The notes under the pieces were generated by a model. It had not been told where the DNA came from and did no database searches. It was given only the letters and a program-made list of their open reading frames with translations. 64,000 nt of DNA from contig NZ_BOOB01000045.1 in assembly GCF_016863015.1 (NCBI RefSeq), positions 1 through 64,000 on the forward strand, written 5' to 3'. The position numbers were made by a program, and so were the translations under genes. How positions within the stretch are numbered: position 1 is the stretch's first letter; the number at the start of each line of letters is the position of its first letter. Positions 19,972 through 28,135 of the stretch are shown in pieces. Origin of the DNA: Microbispora amethystogenes. GTDB lineage: Bacteria > Actinomycetota > Actinomycetes > Streptosporangiales > Streptosporangiaceae.

Positions 19972-20346
19972 TCACGTTTCACCGGCCGAGTCCGGAAGCC
20001 CCAGGAGCCCGGCCGGCCGATCGTGCGGAGGGTCAAGCCCCTGAACCTTGCCGGCATCGGCCCGCACCGGCAGCACCGCCAGCGCCTCCTCCACCCGCCC
20101 CTGCTCGGCCAACAGTCCAACCAACCGAGAGGCGGCTAGCCTGTCGCCGATGCCGGCGGCATCGCTGAGGAGGGGTTCGGCGTAGCGGTAGAGCAGCCGG
20201 TCCATGGCGGCGTTTCCAGCGCGCCGCTGGTCGTCCGGGTAAGTGAGGTGGTCGCAGAGGGCCTGCCAGCAGGTGGCCGGCACCTTGACCATGCGGCGCC
20301 GGGCCCCAGCGTGCTGCTGAAGGTAGTCGGCGACCTGGTAGCCGGC
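19972..20346 (-). pseudogene. C-terminal remnant of a TPR-like protein
   Basis: The frame ending at 19972 reads YQVADYLQQHAGARRR, then AMDRLLYRYAEPLLSDAAGIGDRLAASRLVGLLAEQGRVEEALAVLPVRADAGKV, the helical style of tetratricopeptide proteins common in streptomycetes. It has no start codon context of its own. It begins exactly where recognisable transposase sequence ends, so it looks like a gene cut by IS insertion or recombination. Remaining length is about 120 residues. Confidence 0.5.
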
Positions 20347-20354
20347 TCCACCTG

Positions 20355-20783
20355 CGTCCCCGCTGTCGGAAGCCCCTTTTCCTGGTCGGCCGCCTTCTCC
20401 AGTTCCTCCAGCAGTTCGGGGTCCACGACCATTCCAGCGGCCTGATGGTGGGCGCGGGCGGTGGTGGAGTCGACGCTGACCAGGCTCAGGTCCACTTGCC
20501 CGCGGGCACCGGCCTCGGCGATCACGGCTTCCATCAGGTGCTGGAACACCCCGGCCCTCACCCAGGACCGGAACCGGTCGTAGACGGTGGACCACGGCCC
20601 GTACTCCGCAGGCAGGTCCCGCCAGGGACTGCCCGTGCGGAACCGCCACATCACCCCGTTGAACTGCCGCCGCTGGTCCGGGACCGGGCCCCGCTCGCCC
20701 AACGGCAGATGGGGCTCGATCAAGAACCACTCGTCATCGGTGAGGTCACCACGCGCCACGACGAGATGATCTACCAGCGTCAA
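20355..20783 (-). pseudogene. IS5-family transposase, N-terminal fragment
   Basis: From TTG 20783 the protein reads LTDDEWFLIEPHLP, then FNGVMWRFRTGSPWRDLPAEYGPWSTVYDRFRSWVRAGVF and VSVDSTTARAHHQAAG, the DUF4096/IS5-type (DDE) N-terminal half with the first catalytic Asp in VDSTT. After about residue 143 the similarity stops and the frame runs on into unrelated sequence. The second Asp and Glu are missing, so it cannot be active. Confidence 0.8.
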
Positions 20784-20836
20784 CGGCTCCGACGGAGCTG
20801 AATGGACAACGGCATGATCTCAACTCCGTACAGGCC
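20355..20836 (-). mobile_element. truncated IS5-like element
   Basis: One end with the transposase fragment remains. The outer end lies at about 20836, directly against the stop codon of the HAD phosphatase gene; CTAG here resembles the CTAR target of IS5-group elements. The other end was not found. Confidence 0.55.
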
Positions 20837-21457
20837 CTAGTCTGCGAGCAAAGGGAGCAGCGCCGCCTCAAGGTCCGTCGGCGCGCGGTAGTGGACACCG
20901 ATCATGCCGAGGGCACTCGCCGCGGCGACGTTCTCGGCCCGGTCGTCCACGAAGAGGCAGCGCTCCGCCGGGGCGCCCGCGTGCTGGACGGCGATCTCGT
21001 AGATCCGCCGGTCCGGTTTGATCACGCCCACGTCGTAGCTGCTCACCACGTGATCGAAGGCGTCGTGCAGCTCCAGCTCGGTCAGGTGGGCGGCCAGCTC
21101 GGAGGTCGCGTTGCTGACGAGCACGACGGGGACGTGGGCGCGGGCCCGCGTGAGCAGCGCCAGCACCTCCTCGTCGGCCCAGGTGCGGGCCGTGATCCAC
21201 TCGCCGATGAGCGCGTCCGCCCGCGCGGCCGAGCCCACCAGCCCGGCGAGGACCGGTACGGCCGAGGCCATCCACTCCTCACGGGTCACGAGGCCGGTCA
21301 GCGCCGGGACGAGCAGCGGCGACGCGCCGGTCACCCGGGCCACCGTCCCCGGCTCCACGCCGTACGCCCGCTCGATCTCCGCCTGCTGCTCCAGGTCCTG
21401 CAACTTCAGGACGCCGTCGAAGTCGCACAACACGGCGTCGAATGGTCTGCCCGCCAC
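20837..21457 (-). CDS. HAD-superfamily hydrolase
   Basis: 206 aa. HAD motif I FDAVLCDFDGVL, motif II VVLVSNAT, motif III Lys in GVIKPDRRIY, motif IV LFVDDRAEN. The cap is the helical subfamily IA type. It would hydrolyse a phosphate ester of unknown identity. It starts 11 bp after the glycosyltransferase gene and is probably the last gene of the nitrilase-type operon, though not a recognised core member. The truncated IS element sits right at its stop codon and has not damaged the frame. Confidence 0.85.
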   Translation of the reverse strand: MAGRPFDAVLCDFDGVLKLQDLEQQAEIERAYGVEPGTVARVTGASPLLVPALTGLVTREEWMASAVPVLAGLVGSAARADALIGEWITARTWADEEVLALLTRARAHVPVVLVSNATSELAAHLTELELHDAFDHVVSSYDVGVIKPDRRIYEIAVQHAGAPAERCLFVDDRAENVAAASALGMIGVHYRAPTDLEAALLPLLAD

Positions 21458-21467
21458 GACCCCGAGC

Positions 21468-22550
21468 CTACGCGGCGAGTGCCGCGTAGAAGGCGAGGTG
21501 GCGTTCGGCGGCGGCGGACCACGTGTGGCGGGCGGCCAGCTCCCGGCCCGCCGTACGCTTGCCGGGGTCGTCGTCGGCGAGGGCGTCGCGCAGCTCGGCG
21601 GCGAGGCCGGGCGGCCCGGCGGCGAAGCGTGCGGCGGGGCCGAAGACCTCCCGCAGCACCGGCAGGTCGCGCACCACCAGGGGCACGCCCGCCGCGAGCG
21701 CCTCCATCGCGGCCAGGCCGAAGCCCTCCTTCAGCGAGGGGAAGGCGAACACGCCCGCGCCCGCCACCAGCGACGGCAGGTCGGTGTCGGGCACCGGGCC
21801 GAGAACCACTGGGTCGGCGCCCAGCTCCGCCGCGCGGGCCTCCCACCGCGCCCGGTAGTCGCGGTAGTCGAAGAGCGTCTCGCCGCCCGCGATCACCAGC
21901 CGTACGTCCGGGTGCGTCCCGCGCAGCAGCGCGTACGCCTCCAGCAGGTCGAGCGAGCCCTTGCGCGGCTCGATGCCCCCGACCGTCAGGACGTAGGTCC
22001 CCAGGTGGCGGCGCCACTCGCGCACGGCGGCCGGGCCGGCGGACGCGAACCGCTCGGCGGCGACGCCGTTGGGGATCACCGTGGCCCTGATGCCCCAGCC
22101 CGCCTCCAGTTCGGCCGCCACCGCCGCCGACACGCAGACGTGCGCGTGCGGGGTGACGATCGCGCGCTCGTGGCAGGCGGCCAGCTCAGGGGTGGTGAAG
22201 TGGTCGATGTGGTGGACCGTGCGCACGCAGTCGCCCGCCGCGTTGGCGCTGATGCAGTCCTGCGCGTGCACGACGTCGTAGGAGGCGGAGGCCGGGGCGA
22301 ACGCCGCCCGCAGCACGGCGATCGACCGCAGCACCCGCGCGCCGACGCCCTCGCCGGGGATGTCGGGGAACGGCACCACCCGCAGCCGTACGGCGGGCTC
22401 GACCGGGCGGAAGAACCCGGCGTCGCCGCCCCGGCCGAGCGTCCACACCGTCACCCGCTGCCCGGCGGCCGCCAGCGCCTCGGCCAGTGCGAGGGTGTGC
22501 ACGACCCCGCCGCGCGGCTTGGTCGAGTAGCTGAGCAGCGCGATGTTCAC
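21468..22550 (-). CDS. glycosyltransferase, MSMEG_0565 family (GT4-like)
   Basis: 360 aa from GTG 22550, overlapping the previous stop as GTGA. The N-domain begins NIALLSYSTKPRGGVVHTLALAEAL. The C-domain has YVLTVGGIEPRKGSLDLLEAYA and FAFPSLKEGFGLAAMEALAAGVPLV, the EX7E-type motif of GT-B retaining transferases. The phrase VVHAQDCISANA and the genomic setting match MSMEG_0565, a glycosyltransferase restricted to the Sll0783/MSMEG_0572 cluster. Acceptor and sugar donor are unknown. It implies that the cluster makes or modifies a glycosylated small molecule. Confidence 0.88.
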   Translation of the reverse strand: MNIALLSYSTKPRGGVVHTLALAEALAAAGQRVTVWTLGRGGDAGFFRPVEPAVRLRVVPFPDIPGEGVGARVLRSIAVLRAAFAPASASYDVVHAQDCISANAAGDCVRTVHHIDHFTTPELAACHERAIVTPHAHVCVSAAVAAELEAGWGIRATVIPNGVAAERFASAGPAAVREWRRHLGTYVLTVGGIEPRKGSLDLLEAYALLRGTHPDVRLVIAGGETLFDYRDYRARWEARAAELGADPVVLGPVPDTDLPSLVAGAGVFAFPSLKEGFGLAAMEALAAGVPLVVRDLPVLREVFGPAARFAAGPPGLAAELRDALADDDPGKRTAGRELAARHTWSAAAERHLAFYAALAA

Positions 22551-23383
22551 GTGGGGGTCTCCCGGTAGGCGTCCGGCCTGCGCTCCCGGATGTGGTGGAG
22601 GATGCGCCGGGCGCGGTCGATCTCGGCCGCGACGTCGATCTCGGCGACGGCGAGCCCGGCCTTGGACCAGGTGCGGGCGAGCACGTCGCCGCCCGGGCCG
22701 ACGACCTTGGCCTGCCCGAGGAACCGCATGCCGCCCATCACCCCGGTCTGGTTGGAGGAGGCGAGCACGACCTGGTTCTCGGCGGCCCGCGCCTGGTCGT
22801 ACAGGTCGAAGAGCCGCGACTGCCGGTCCTGGGCCATCCGCGGCGCGCGGTTGGTGACGCTGGTCGGCCAGGCCGACAGGCAGGCGAGGATCTGCGCGCC
22901 GCCGAGGGCGAGGCTGCGGGCCGACTCCGGGAAGGTCTTGTCGTAGTCGATCAGCATCCCGATCCGCCCGGCGGGGGTGTCGAACGCCTCGAACCGGTCG
23001 CCCGGCGCGTAGGCGGCCGTCTCGCCCGCCGGCAGGTGCACCTTGCGGTGCAGGCCGAGCACGCCGTCGCCGCTGACGCAGACGGCGGCGTTGTAGCGGG
23101 CGTCGCCGCCGTCCTCGCAGAACCCGACGCACACGACCATCTCGGCGGCGAGCGCCGCCACGCGGGCGATCACCGCGTCGTCCGGCTTCAGCGCGGGCGG
23201 CAGCGCGTCGGGGTCCGGGCGGCGCAGGTCGGCGAGGTAGCCGCCGAGCGCGGCGTCGGGCAGCACCAGCAGCCCCGCGCCCGCGCCGCGCGCGTCGGCG
23301 ATCAGTTTGGCCACGCGGGCGAGATCGAACTCCAGGTCGCGGCCGAAGTGGGCGGCCGCGGCGGCGATCCGCAGCACGGTCAC
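22547..23383 (-). CDS. nitrilase-fold protein lacking catalytic residues (pseudonitrilase)
   Basis: 278 aa from GTG 23383, overlapping the upstream nitrilase stop as GTGA. Carbon-nitrogen hydrolase fold, clearly paralogous to its neighbour. However, the catalytic Glu of LPEACLGGYL is Asp here (LPDAALGGYL), and the nucleophile Cys of MICYDKAFPE is Asp (LIDYDKTFPE; codon at 22946-22948). The Lys (HRKVHLPAGE) remains. By family knowledge, an enzyme without the Cys cannot form the thioester intermediate, so catalysis of the usual type is excluded. It may be a structural or regulatory partner in a mixed nitrilase oligomer, or catalyse another reaction. Confidence 0.88.
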   Translation of the reverse strand: MTVLRIAAAAAHFGRDLEFDLARVAKLIADARGAGAGLLVLPDAALGGYLADLRRPDPDALPPALKPDDAVIARVAALAAEMVVCVGFCEDGGDARYNAAVCVSGDGVLGLHRKVHLPAGETAAYAPGDRFEAFDTPAGRIGMLIDYDKTFPESARSLALGGAQILACLSAWPTSVTNRAPRMAQDRQSRLFDLYDQARAAENQVVLASSNQTGVMGGMRFLGQAKVVGPGGDVLARTWSKAGLAVAEIDVAAEIDRARRILHHIRERRPDAYRETPT

Positions 23384-24225
23384 GGCCGGCCTTCGCGCCG
23401 CGGCCCGTACGCCTCCGGGCGGCGGTCGCGCAGGTGGCCCATCGACCGGCGGGCGGTCTCCAGCGCCGCCGGCACGTCGATCTCCGCGACCGCCATGCCG
23501 GTCCCGACGCCGGTCTCGGCGAGGATCTCGCCGCCGGGCTCCACGACCTTCGCGCTGCCGACGAAGCGCAGCGACCCGAACGTGCCGGCCTGGTTCGCCG
23601 ACAGCCACACGATCTGGTTCTCCAGGGCCCGCGCCCGGTCGAACAGGTCGAACCTCCGCTTCCAGCGGTCCCGCTCCAGGTCCGGCGCGGCGTTCGTCCG
23701 GGATCCCGGCCAGGCCGACACGCACACGCCGATCTGCGCGCCGTCCAGGGCCAGCGCGCGGGCGGCCTCCGGGAACGCCTTGTCGTAGCAGATCATCATG
23801 CCGATCCGGCCGACCGGCGTGTCGAAGGCGCCGAACCCGTCGCCGGAGGAGTAGCTGGCGTTCTCGCCGAGCGGCTGGTGGACCTTGCGGTGGTTGCCGA
23901 GGACCCCGTCGCCGCTCACGCACACCACGCTGTTGTAGCGGGCGCCGCCGCCGTCCTCGCAGTAGCCCGCGACCACGACCATGTCGCCGGCGAGCGCGGC
24001 GAGCCGCCGGATCTCCGGGCCGTCCACGGCGAGCGGGGGAGGTCCCGCGTCCGCGGCGTCGCCGTCCAGGCTGAGGAGGTAGCCGCCCAGGCACGCCTCG
24101 GGCAGCGCGAGCAGCCGTACGTCGCCGGTGCGGGCCTCCTTGATCAGGCGTTCGGCGACCGCGAAGTCCTCTTCGAGGTCGCGGCCGAACTCGGCGGACA
24201 CGGCCGCCATGCGAAGGGCGCTCAC
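23380..24225 (-). CDS. carbon-nitrogen hydrolase (nitrilase family)
   Basis: 281 aa from GTG 24225, with a GTGA overlap upstream. All three catalytic residues are visible: Glu in LALPEACLGG, Lys in NHRKVHQPLGE and Cys in GMMICYDKAFPE. The C-terminus RRSMGHLRDRRPEAYG is shared with the paralog (HHIRERRPDAYR). Nitrilases of this cluster type (Sll0784, nit1C NitC) hydrolyse nitriles, and the cluster has been linked to cyanide-nitrogen assimilation in proteobacteria. Whether that holds in this actinomycete is inference. It sits between the GNAT-AIR synthase fusion and the catalytically dead paralog. Confidence 0.9.
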   Translation of the reverse strand: MSALRMAAVSAEFGRDLEEDFAVAERLIKEARTGDVRLLALPEACLGGYLLSLDGDAADAGPPPLAVDGPEIRRLAALAGDMVVVAGYCEDGGGARYNSVVCVSGDGVLGNHRKVHQPLGENASYSSGDGFGAFDTPVGRIGMMICYDKAFPEAARALALDGAQIGVCVSAWPGSRTNAAPDLERDRWKRRFDLFDRARALENQIVWLSANQAGTFGSLRFVGSAKVVEPGGEILAETGVGTGMAVAEIDVPAALETARRSMGHLRDRRPEAYGPRREGRP

Positions 24226-25703
24226 GCGGTCCCCAATCCGGTCACCGGGCCGCCGACGGCCTCCGTGACCTCTCCGTCGGGCCAGCGCAGCGACACGCCC
24301 CGCCCGGTGGTCAACTCCCCGCAGACACGCGAGACGGCCGGGCCCGCGGGCGGCGCCGGCGCGTCCGGCCGGTCCGCCGTCAGCATGCCGAAGCCGGGAA
24401 AACAGGTGAGCCAGTCGCCCATGGAGGCGGCGGCCGGGCGCGGCGCGGCGGCCACGTCCAGCACGGCTCCGCAGCCTCCTGCCTCGGCCAGCATGCCGAG
24501 CGTGCCGGCGATCCCGGCCATCGACACGTCCTTGGCGGCGGCGGGCCGGGCCGCCGCGACCGCGCCCAGCATCTCTTTCAGCTCATCCGTACGGCGGCCG
24601 GTGGTGGAGTCCCACTGGCGGCCCCGGTAGCCCGGCCGCCACCCGCCGCCGAGGTCGGCGGTGAGCCGCACGGCGTGTCCCGGGCGCCCGCCGCCTCCCG
24701 GCACCGGCCGCGTGGTCCGTCCCAGCGCGGTGACCGACAGCGCCGCCGGCACCCCGAGCTGCGTGTGCCCGCCGAGCACCGGCACGCCGTACGCGCGGGC
24801 GGCCCGCGCGAGGCCGTCGATCACCCGGGCGGCGTGCGCGGCGTCGGGCGCGGCGAGCGCGTCGAGCAGCCCGGCCGGGGCGGCGCCCATCGCGGCGAGG
24901 TCGTTGAGGTTGACCAGCACGGCGCACCAGCCGGCCCACTCCGGGTCCCGCTCGACCATCGACGGCACGATCGCGTCGCAGGCGGCGACGAGATCGCTGC
25001 CGGGCACCGGCGCGCCGTCGTCGCCGACGAAGCCCGGCCCGCCCAGCCGCGCCGGACCGCCCGGCAGGGCGGCCAGCAGCGGGCCGAGCGCCGACTTGGC
25101 CCCGGCCGCCTGCGCCGCGATCCGGCCGATCGGGTGGCGCATCAGCACGTGCAGGGCGCCCGCGACCTCCACGGGCCGCACCCGCGCCCAGCCGAGCCGC
25201 CGGAAGAACGCCTCCGCCCCGGCCCGTACGGTCGCCTCGAACCGCAGCGCGCCCTCCGCCTCGGCGCGGGCGCAGGCCGCCCGCACCAGCGCCGCGCCGA
25301 TGCCTCCGCCCACATGGTGCGTGCCGCGGGCGGCGGGAGCCACGACCAGCCGCCCGCCCGTCCACCAGCCGATGTCGGGGCCGTCGCAGGCCGGGCCGAG
25401 CCGCACCCCGCCGGCGACCGAGCCGGCCGGGTCCCGGGCCACCAGCACGACCGTGCGCGGGTCGTCGTCCCGGTCGTCGAGGTCGTGGCCCTCGAACAGG
25501 CCCTGTTCCCGGACGAACGCCTCCCGGCGTAGGCGGTGGTAGGCGGCCAGGGTCGCGGCGTCCCCGGCCTGCTCGATCCGGAAGCCGGTCCGCCGGGCCA
25601 GCGTGCTGTGGTCGCCGAGCAGCGCGAGGATGTCCGGTGGGGTCTCCCGCGCCGGGGCCCGCGTGCCGCCGGTCGAGCTGCCGTCGAGATACACGGCCCT
25701 CAC
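24222..25703 (-). CDS. GNAT acetyltransferase - AIR synthase-like fusion (MSMEG_0567/Sll0786 plus Sll0787)
   Basis: 493 aa from GTG 25703, which overlaps the radical SAM stop (GTGA). Residues about 40-180 form a GNAT domain (FRIEQAGDAATLAAYHRLRREAFV; GGGIGAALVRAACARA acetyl-CoA loop). Residues about 195-490 form an AIR synthase/PurM-like ATP-binding domain (GDDGAPVPGSDLVAACDAIVPSMVE; LVNLNDLAAMGA; AAKDVSMAGIAGTLGMLAEA). In cyanobacteria these are two genes, sll0786 and sll0787; here they form one polypeptide. It probably activates a carboxamide or formyl group with ATP in the unknown product pathway. Family assignment is from memory of the MSMEG_0567 and Sll0787 descriptions. Confidence 0.85.
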   Translation of the reverse strand: MRAVYLDGSSTGGTRAPARETPPDILALLGDHSTLARRTGFRIEQAGDAATLAAYHRLRREAFVREQGLFEGHDLDDRDDDPRTVVLVARDPAGSVAGGVRLGPACDGPDIGWWTGGRLVVAPAARGTHHVGGGIGAALVRAACARAEAEGALRFEATVRAGAEAFFRRLGWARVRPVEVAGALHVLMRHPIGRIAAQAAGAKSALGPLLAALPGGPARLGGPGFVGDDGAPVPGSDLVAACDAIVPSMVERDPEWAGWCAVLVNLNDLAAMGAAPAGLLDALAAPDAAHAARVIDGLARAARAYGVPVLGGHTQLGVPAALSVTALGRTTRPVPGGGGRPGHAVRLTADLGGGWRPGYRGRQWDSTTGRRTDELKEMLGAVAAARPAAAKDVSMAGIAGTLGMLAEAGGCGAVLDVAAAPRPAAASMGDWLTCFPGFGMLTADRPDAPAPPAGPAVSRVCGELTTGRGVSLRWPDGEVTEAVGGPVTGLGTA

Positions 25704-26761
25704 CCGCCCGCCGCGCTCAGCACGCCGCACGCCCCGCAGGCGGCGCAGCCCGCGCCCTGGTCCGCGCCGCGCATGCCGGCCGCGCGCAGCAGCGCCGCCA
25801 CGCTCTCGGTGACGTGCCGCAGCACCCCGGCGGTGGGCGCGCCGATCCCGTCGCGGGCGGCGAGCGTGCCCCGCATCGGGCGGAACGGGACCACGAAGGG
25901 GTAGACCCCCCGGTCGATCAGCCGGCCCGCGCCCGCGATCAGCTCGCCGGGGTCCTCGCCCAGCCCGACCAGCAGGTACGTCGAGACGCGGTTACGCCCG
26001 AAGACCCGCACCGCCTCGTCCCAGGCGGCCTCGTACTCGCGCAGCGGCACCGACGACTTGCCCGGCATCCAGCGCCGCCGCACCTCCTCGTCCAGCGACT
26101 CCACGTGGATGCCGATCGCGGTGGCCCCGGCCTCGCGCAGCGCGCCGATCCAGGAGAGGTCGCCCGGCGGCTCGCACTGCACCTGGATCGGCAGCCCCGG
26201 CACGGCCTCCAGCACGGCGCGCACGCACCGCGCCAGGTTCCGCGCGCCCCGGTCGGGCCCGGCGGTGGTGCCGGTGGTCATCACCATCTGCCGGACGCCG
26301 TCGAGCCGCACCGCCGCCTCCGCCACCTCGGCGAGCTGGGCGGGCGTCTTGGCGGCGGTCGTGGCGCCCGACCGCAGCGACTCCTCGATGGTGCAGAACC
26401 GGCAGCGGTCGGCCTCGCCGTACCGGACGCAGGTCTGCACGACGGTCGTGGCCAGCACGTCCGCGCCGTGCAGCCGGGCGATCCGCTCGTAGGGCACGCC
26501 GTCGGCGGTGACCAGGTCGTAGAACCGGGGCCTGCGGACGGGGACCAGCGTGACGCCGGTGTCCTGCTCGCCGAGCCAGACCGTGCCGTCCCGCACCGTG
26601 AACGGGCTGTCGGGGTTGACCGGGAGCGCGGCGCCGGCGCCGTCGACGAGGACGTGGCCGTCGCCGCTCGGCCCGGCGCCCTCCGGCCGCCGCACGGGGG
26701 TGTCCAGCGCCACGCCGCGCAGGGCCAGCTCGGCGCGGGTCAGTATCCGTACGTCGGTCAC
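25700..26761 (-). CDS. radical SAM protein, MSMEG_0568 family
   Basis: 353 aa from GTG 26761, 2 bp after the preceding stop. The [4Fe-4S] site is the unusual TTVVQTCVRYGEADRCRFC (CX8CX2C rather than CX3CX2C) seen in MSMEG_0568 proteins. Further matches are MVMTTGTTAGPDRG, IQVQCEPPGDLSWIG and IGIHVESLDEEVR, typical TIM-barrel segments. The C-terminus has CAACGACG, which may hold a second cluster. It uses S-adenosylmethionine radical chemistry on an unknown substrate. It is a core member of the nitrilase-type cluster. Confidence 0.88.
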   Translation of the reverse strand: MTDVRILTRAELALRGVALDTPVRRPEGAGPSGDGHVLVDGAGAALPVNPDSPFTVRDGTVWLGEQDTGVTLVPVRRPRFYDLVTADGVPYERIARLHGADVLATTVVQTCVRYGEADRCRFCTIEESLRSGATTAAKTPAQLAEVAEAAVRLDGVRQMVMTTGTTAGPDRGARNLARCVRAVLEAVPGLPIQVQCEPPGDLSWIGALREAGATAIGIHVESLDEEVRRRWMPGKSSVPLREYEAAWDEAVRVFGRNRVSTYLLVGLGEDPGELIAGAGRLIDRGVYPFVVPFRPMRGTLAARDGIGAPTAGVLRHVTESVAALLRAAGMRGADQGAGCAACGACGVLSAAGG

Positions 26762-26763
26762 GG

Positions 26764-27279
26764 CTAGAGCTGGTAGGTGGAGTTGATGACGGCGCCCTTG
26801 CGGGCGTAGTGGATCAGCGCGTCCTGCACGTCCAGCGGGTGGGTCGGGATGACGCCCTCGATCAGGTCCTCCTCGCGGGCGCCGTGCAGGGACAGGCCGA
26901 AGCGGCAGCAGTAGACCTTCCCGCCCTCGGCGATGAACGTCTTGAGCTGGTTGTTGATGTTGTGCTCGCCCGGGAAGGCCGAGTTGCCGGTGGTCGGGAA
27001 GCCGCGGGTGGCCAGGCAGTTCAGTGAGCCGGGGCCGTAGAAGTAGATGGCGGTCTCGAAGCCCTTGCGCAGGGCGCGGGTGGCCTGGAGCACGGCCACG
27101 AAGCTCACCGACGACTCGTGCGCGATCCCGTGGACGAGCGTGAAGTACGACTCGCCGTTCTCGGCCTTGTAGTCGGGGAAGACCTTGGTGGTGCCGTAGA
27201 TGGTGGAGCCCTCGGGCAGGGACGGGTGGGGGATCTCCTCGATGCTCTTCTTCTCGAGGTCGTTCATGTCGACGGTCAT
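26764..27279 (-). CDS. MSMEG_0572/Sll0783 family protein
   Basis: 171 aa, ATG 27279 with GAAGGAGA 6 nt upstream. The sequence (SLPEGSTIYGTTKVFPDYKAENGESYFTLVHGIAHESSVSFVAVLQATRALRKGFE and HNINNQLKTFIAEGGKVYCCRFGLSLHG) is the highly conserved Sll0783/MSMEG_0572 marker protein. It was described as a nitrogen-starvation response protein in Synechocystis, where its loss affects PHB accumulation. The fold resembles DsrE-like proteins: KVYCCRFGLSLHG carries two Cys. Biochemical role unknown. Its presence defines this cluster. Confidence 0.9.
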   Translation of the reverse strand: MTVDMNDLEKKSIEEIPHPSLPEGSTIYGTTKVFPDYKAENGESYFTLVHGIAHESSVSFVAVLQATRALRKGFETAIYFYGPGSLNCLATRGFPTTGNSAFPGEHNINNQLKTFIAEGGKVYCCRFGLSLHGAREEDLIEGVIPTHPLDVQDALIHYARKGAVINSTYQL

Positions 27280-27303
27280 GGGTGTCTCCTTCGATGGGTG
27301 GGG

Positions 27304-28131
27304 TCAGTCGTAGAGGGAGGCGAAGGTGTCGTGGAAGACGAGGCGGCCCAGGTCGCCGCCGCCGGTCGCGGCGCTCATCCGGGCGTGCTCGCCCGCGAAG
27401 TCGCCCCACGGCTGGTCGCTGGCGAACAGCACCCGGTCGTGACCGAGGCCGCGCCGCTCGATCTCCCGGGCCAGCCAGTACGGCGCGAAGCCGATGGCCC
27501 AGGACAGGTCGGTGTAGACCCGTTTGCCGGCCGCGATCCAGTCGAAGAACCGCGAGCCGGCCAGCTTGATGTGGCCGCTCATCCCGCCGCCGAAGTGCAC
27601 CAGGTGGACCGGCACGCGGTCGGCGTACCACTCGACCAGGTGGCCGACCTCGTCGACGTCGGAGGCGGCGCCGGGGGAGGTGTGGACGTGGACGACCAGC
27701 CCGTGCCGCGCGGCCGCCGCGAAGATGCGGTCGAGCCCGGGCCGGCAGGCGGGGTCGGTGGGGCGGCCGCCCAGCAGGAAGCTGAGCTTCAGGGCCCGCA
27801 CGCCCGACTCGCCCGCCAGGGCGAGGGCGCGGGCGGTGCGTTCCTCGTCGCGCGGCAGCGGCGAGACCCACAGCCCGGCGCGGACGCGGTCGTCGGCCTG
27901 CGCCGCCTCCAGCGCGAGGTCGTTCAGCGCGAAGGCGGCGTCCGGGTCGGGCACGCCGTAGTTGGGCAGCACGAGCGCCCGCTCGGTGCCCTCCGCGTCG
28001 AGGTCGGCGAGGAGCCGCTTGACGGTCGCGCGGGCGGTGACGTCCGGGTTCACGGGAGGGCCGCCGTAGAAGGGATGGGCGGGCAGCACGCCGATGTGGC
28101 GGTGCGCGTCGAAGACCATGGTGGAGACCAT
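27304..28131 (-). CDS. amidohydrolase-family (TIM-barrel) protein
   Basis: 275 aa; ATG 28131 or 28119. Metal-site motifs: FDAHRHIG (HxH), VVHVHTSPG, HLVHFGGGMSGH and FASDQPWGD (Asp of strand 8). This is the amidohydrolase_2 (ACMSD-like) class, which hydrolyses or decarboxylates ring compounds. It lies 4 bp after the FAD oxidoreductase gene and 24 bp before the MSMEG_0572 gene. It is not among the classical nit1C genes I know, so it may be a lineage-specific addition that widens the pathway. Confidence 0.82.
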   Translation of the reverse strand: MVSTMVFDAHRHIGVLPAHPFYGGPPVNPDVTARATVKRLLADLDAEGTERALVLPNYGVPDPDAAFALNDLALEAAQADDRVRAGLWVSPLPRDEERTARALALAGESGVRALKLSFLLGGRPTDPACRPGLDRIFAAAARHGLVVHVHTSPGAASDVDEVGHLVEWYADRVPVHLVHFGGGMSGHIKLAGSRFFDWIAAGKRVYTDLSWAIGFAPYWLAREIERRGLGHDRVLFASDQPWGDFAGEHARMSAATGGGDLGRLVFHDTFASLYD

Positions 28132-28135
28132 GTCG

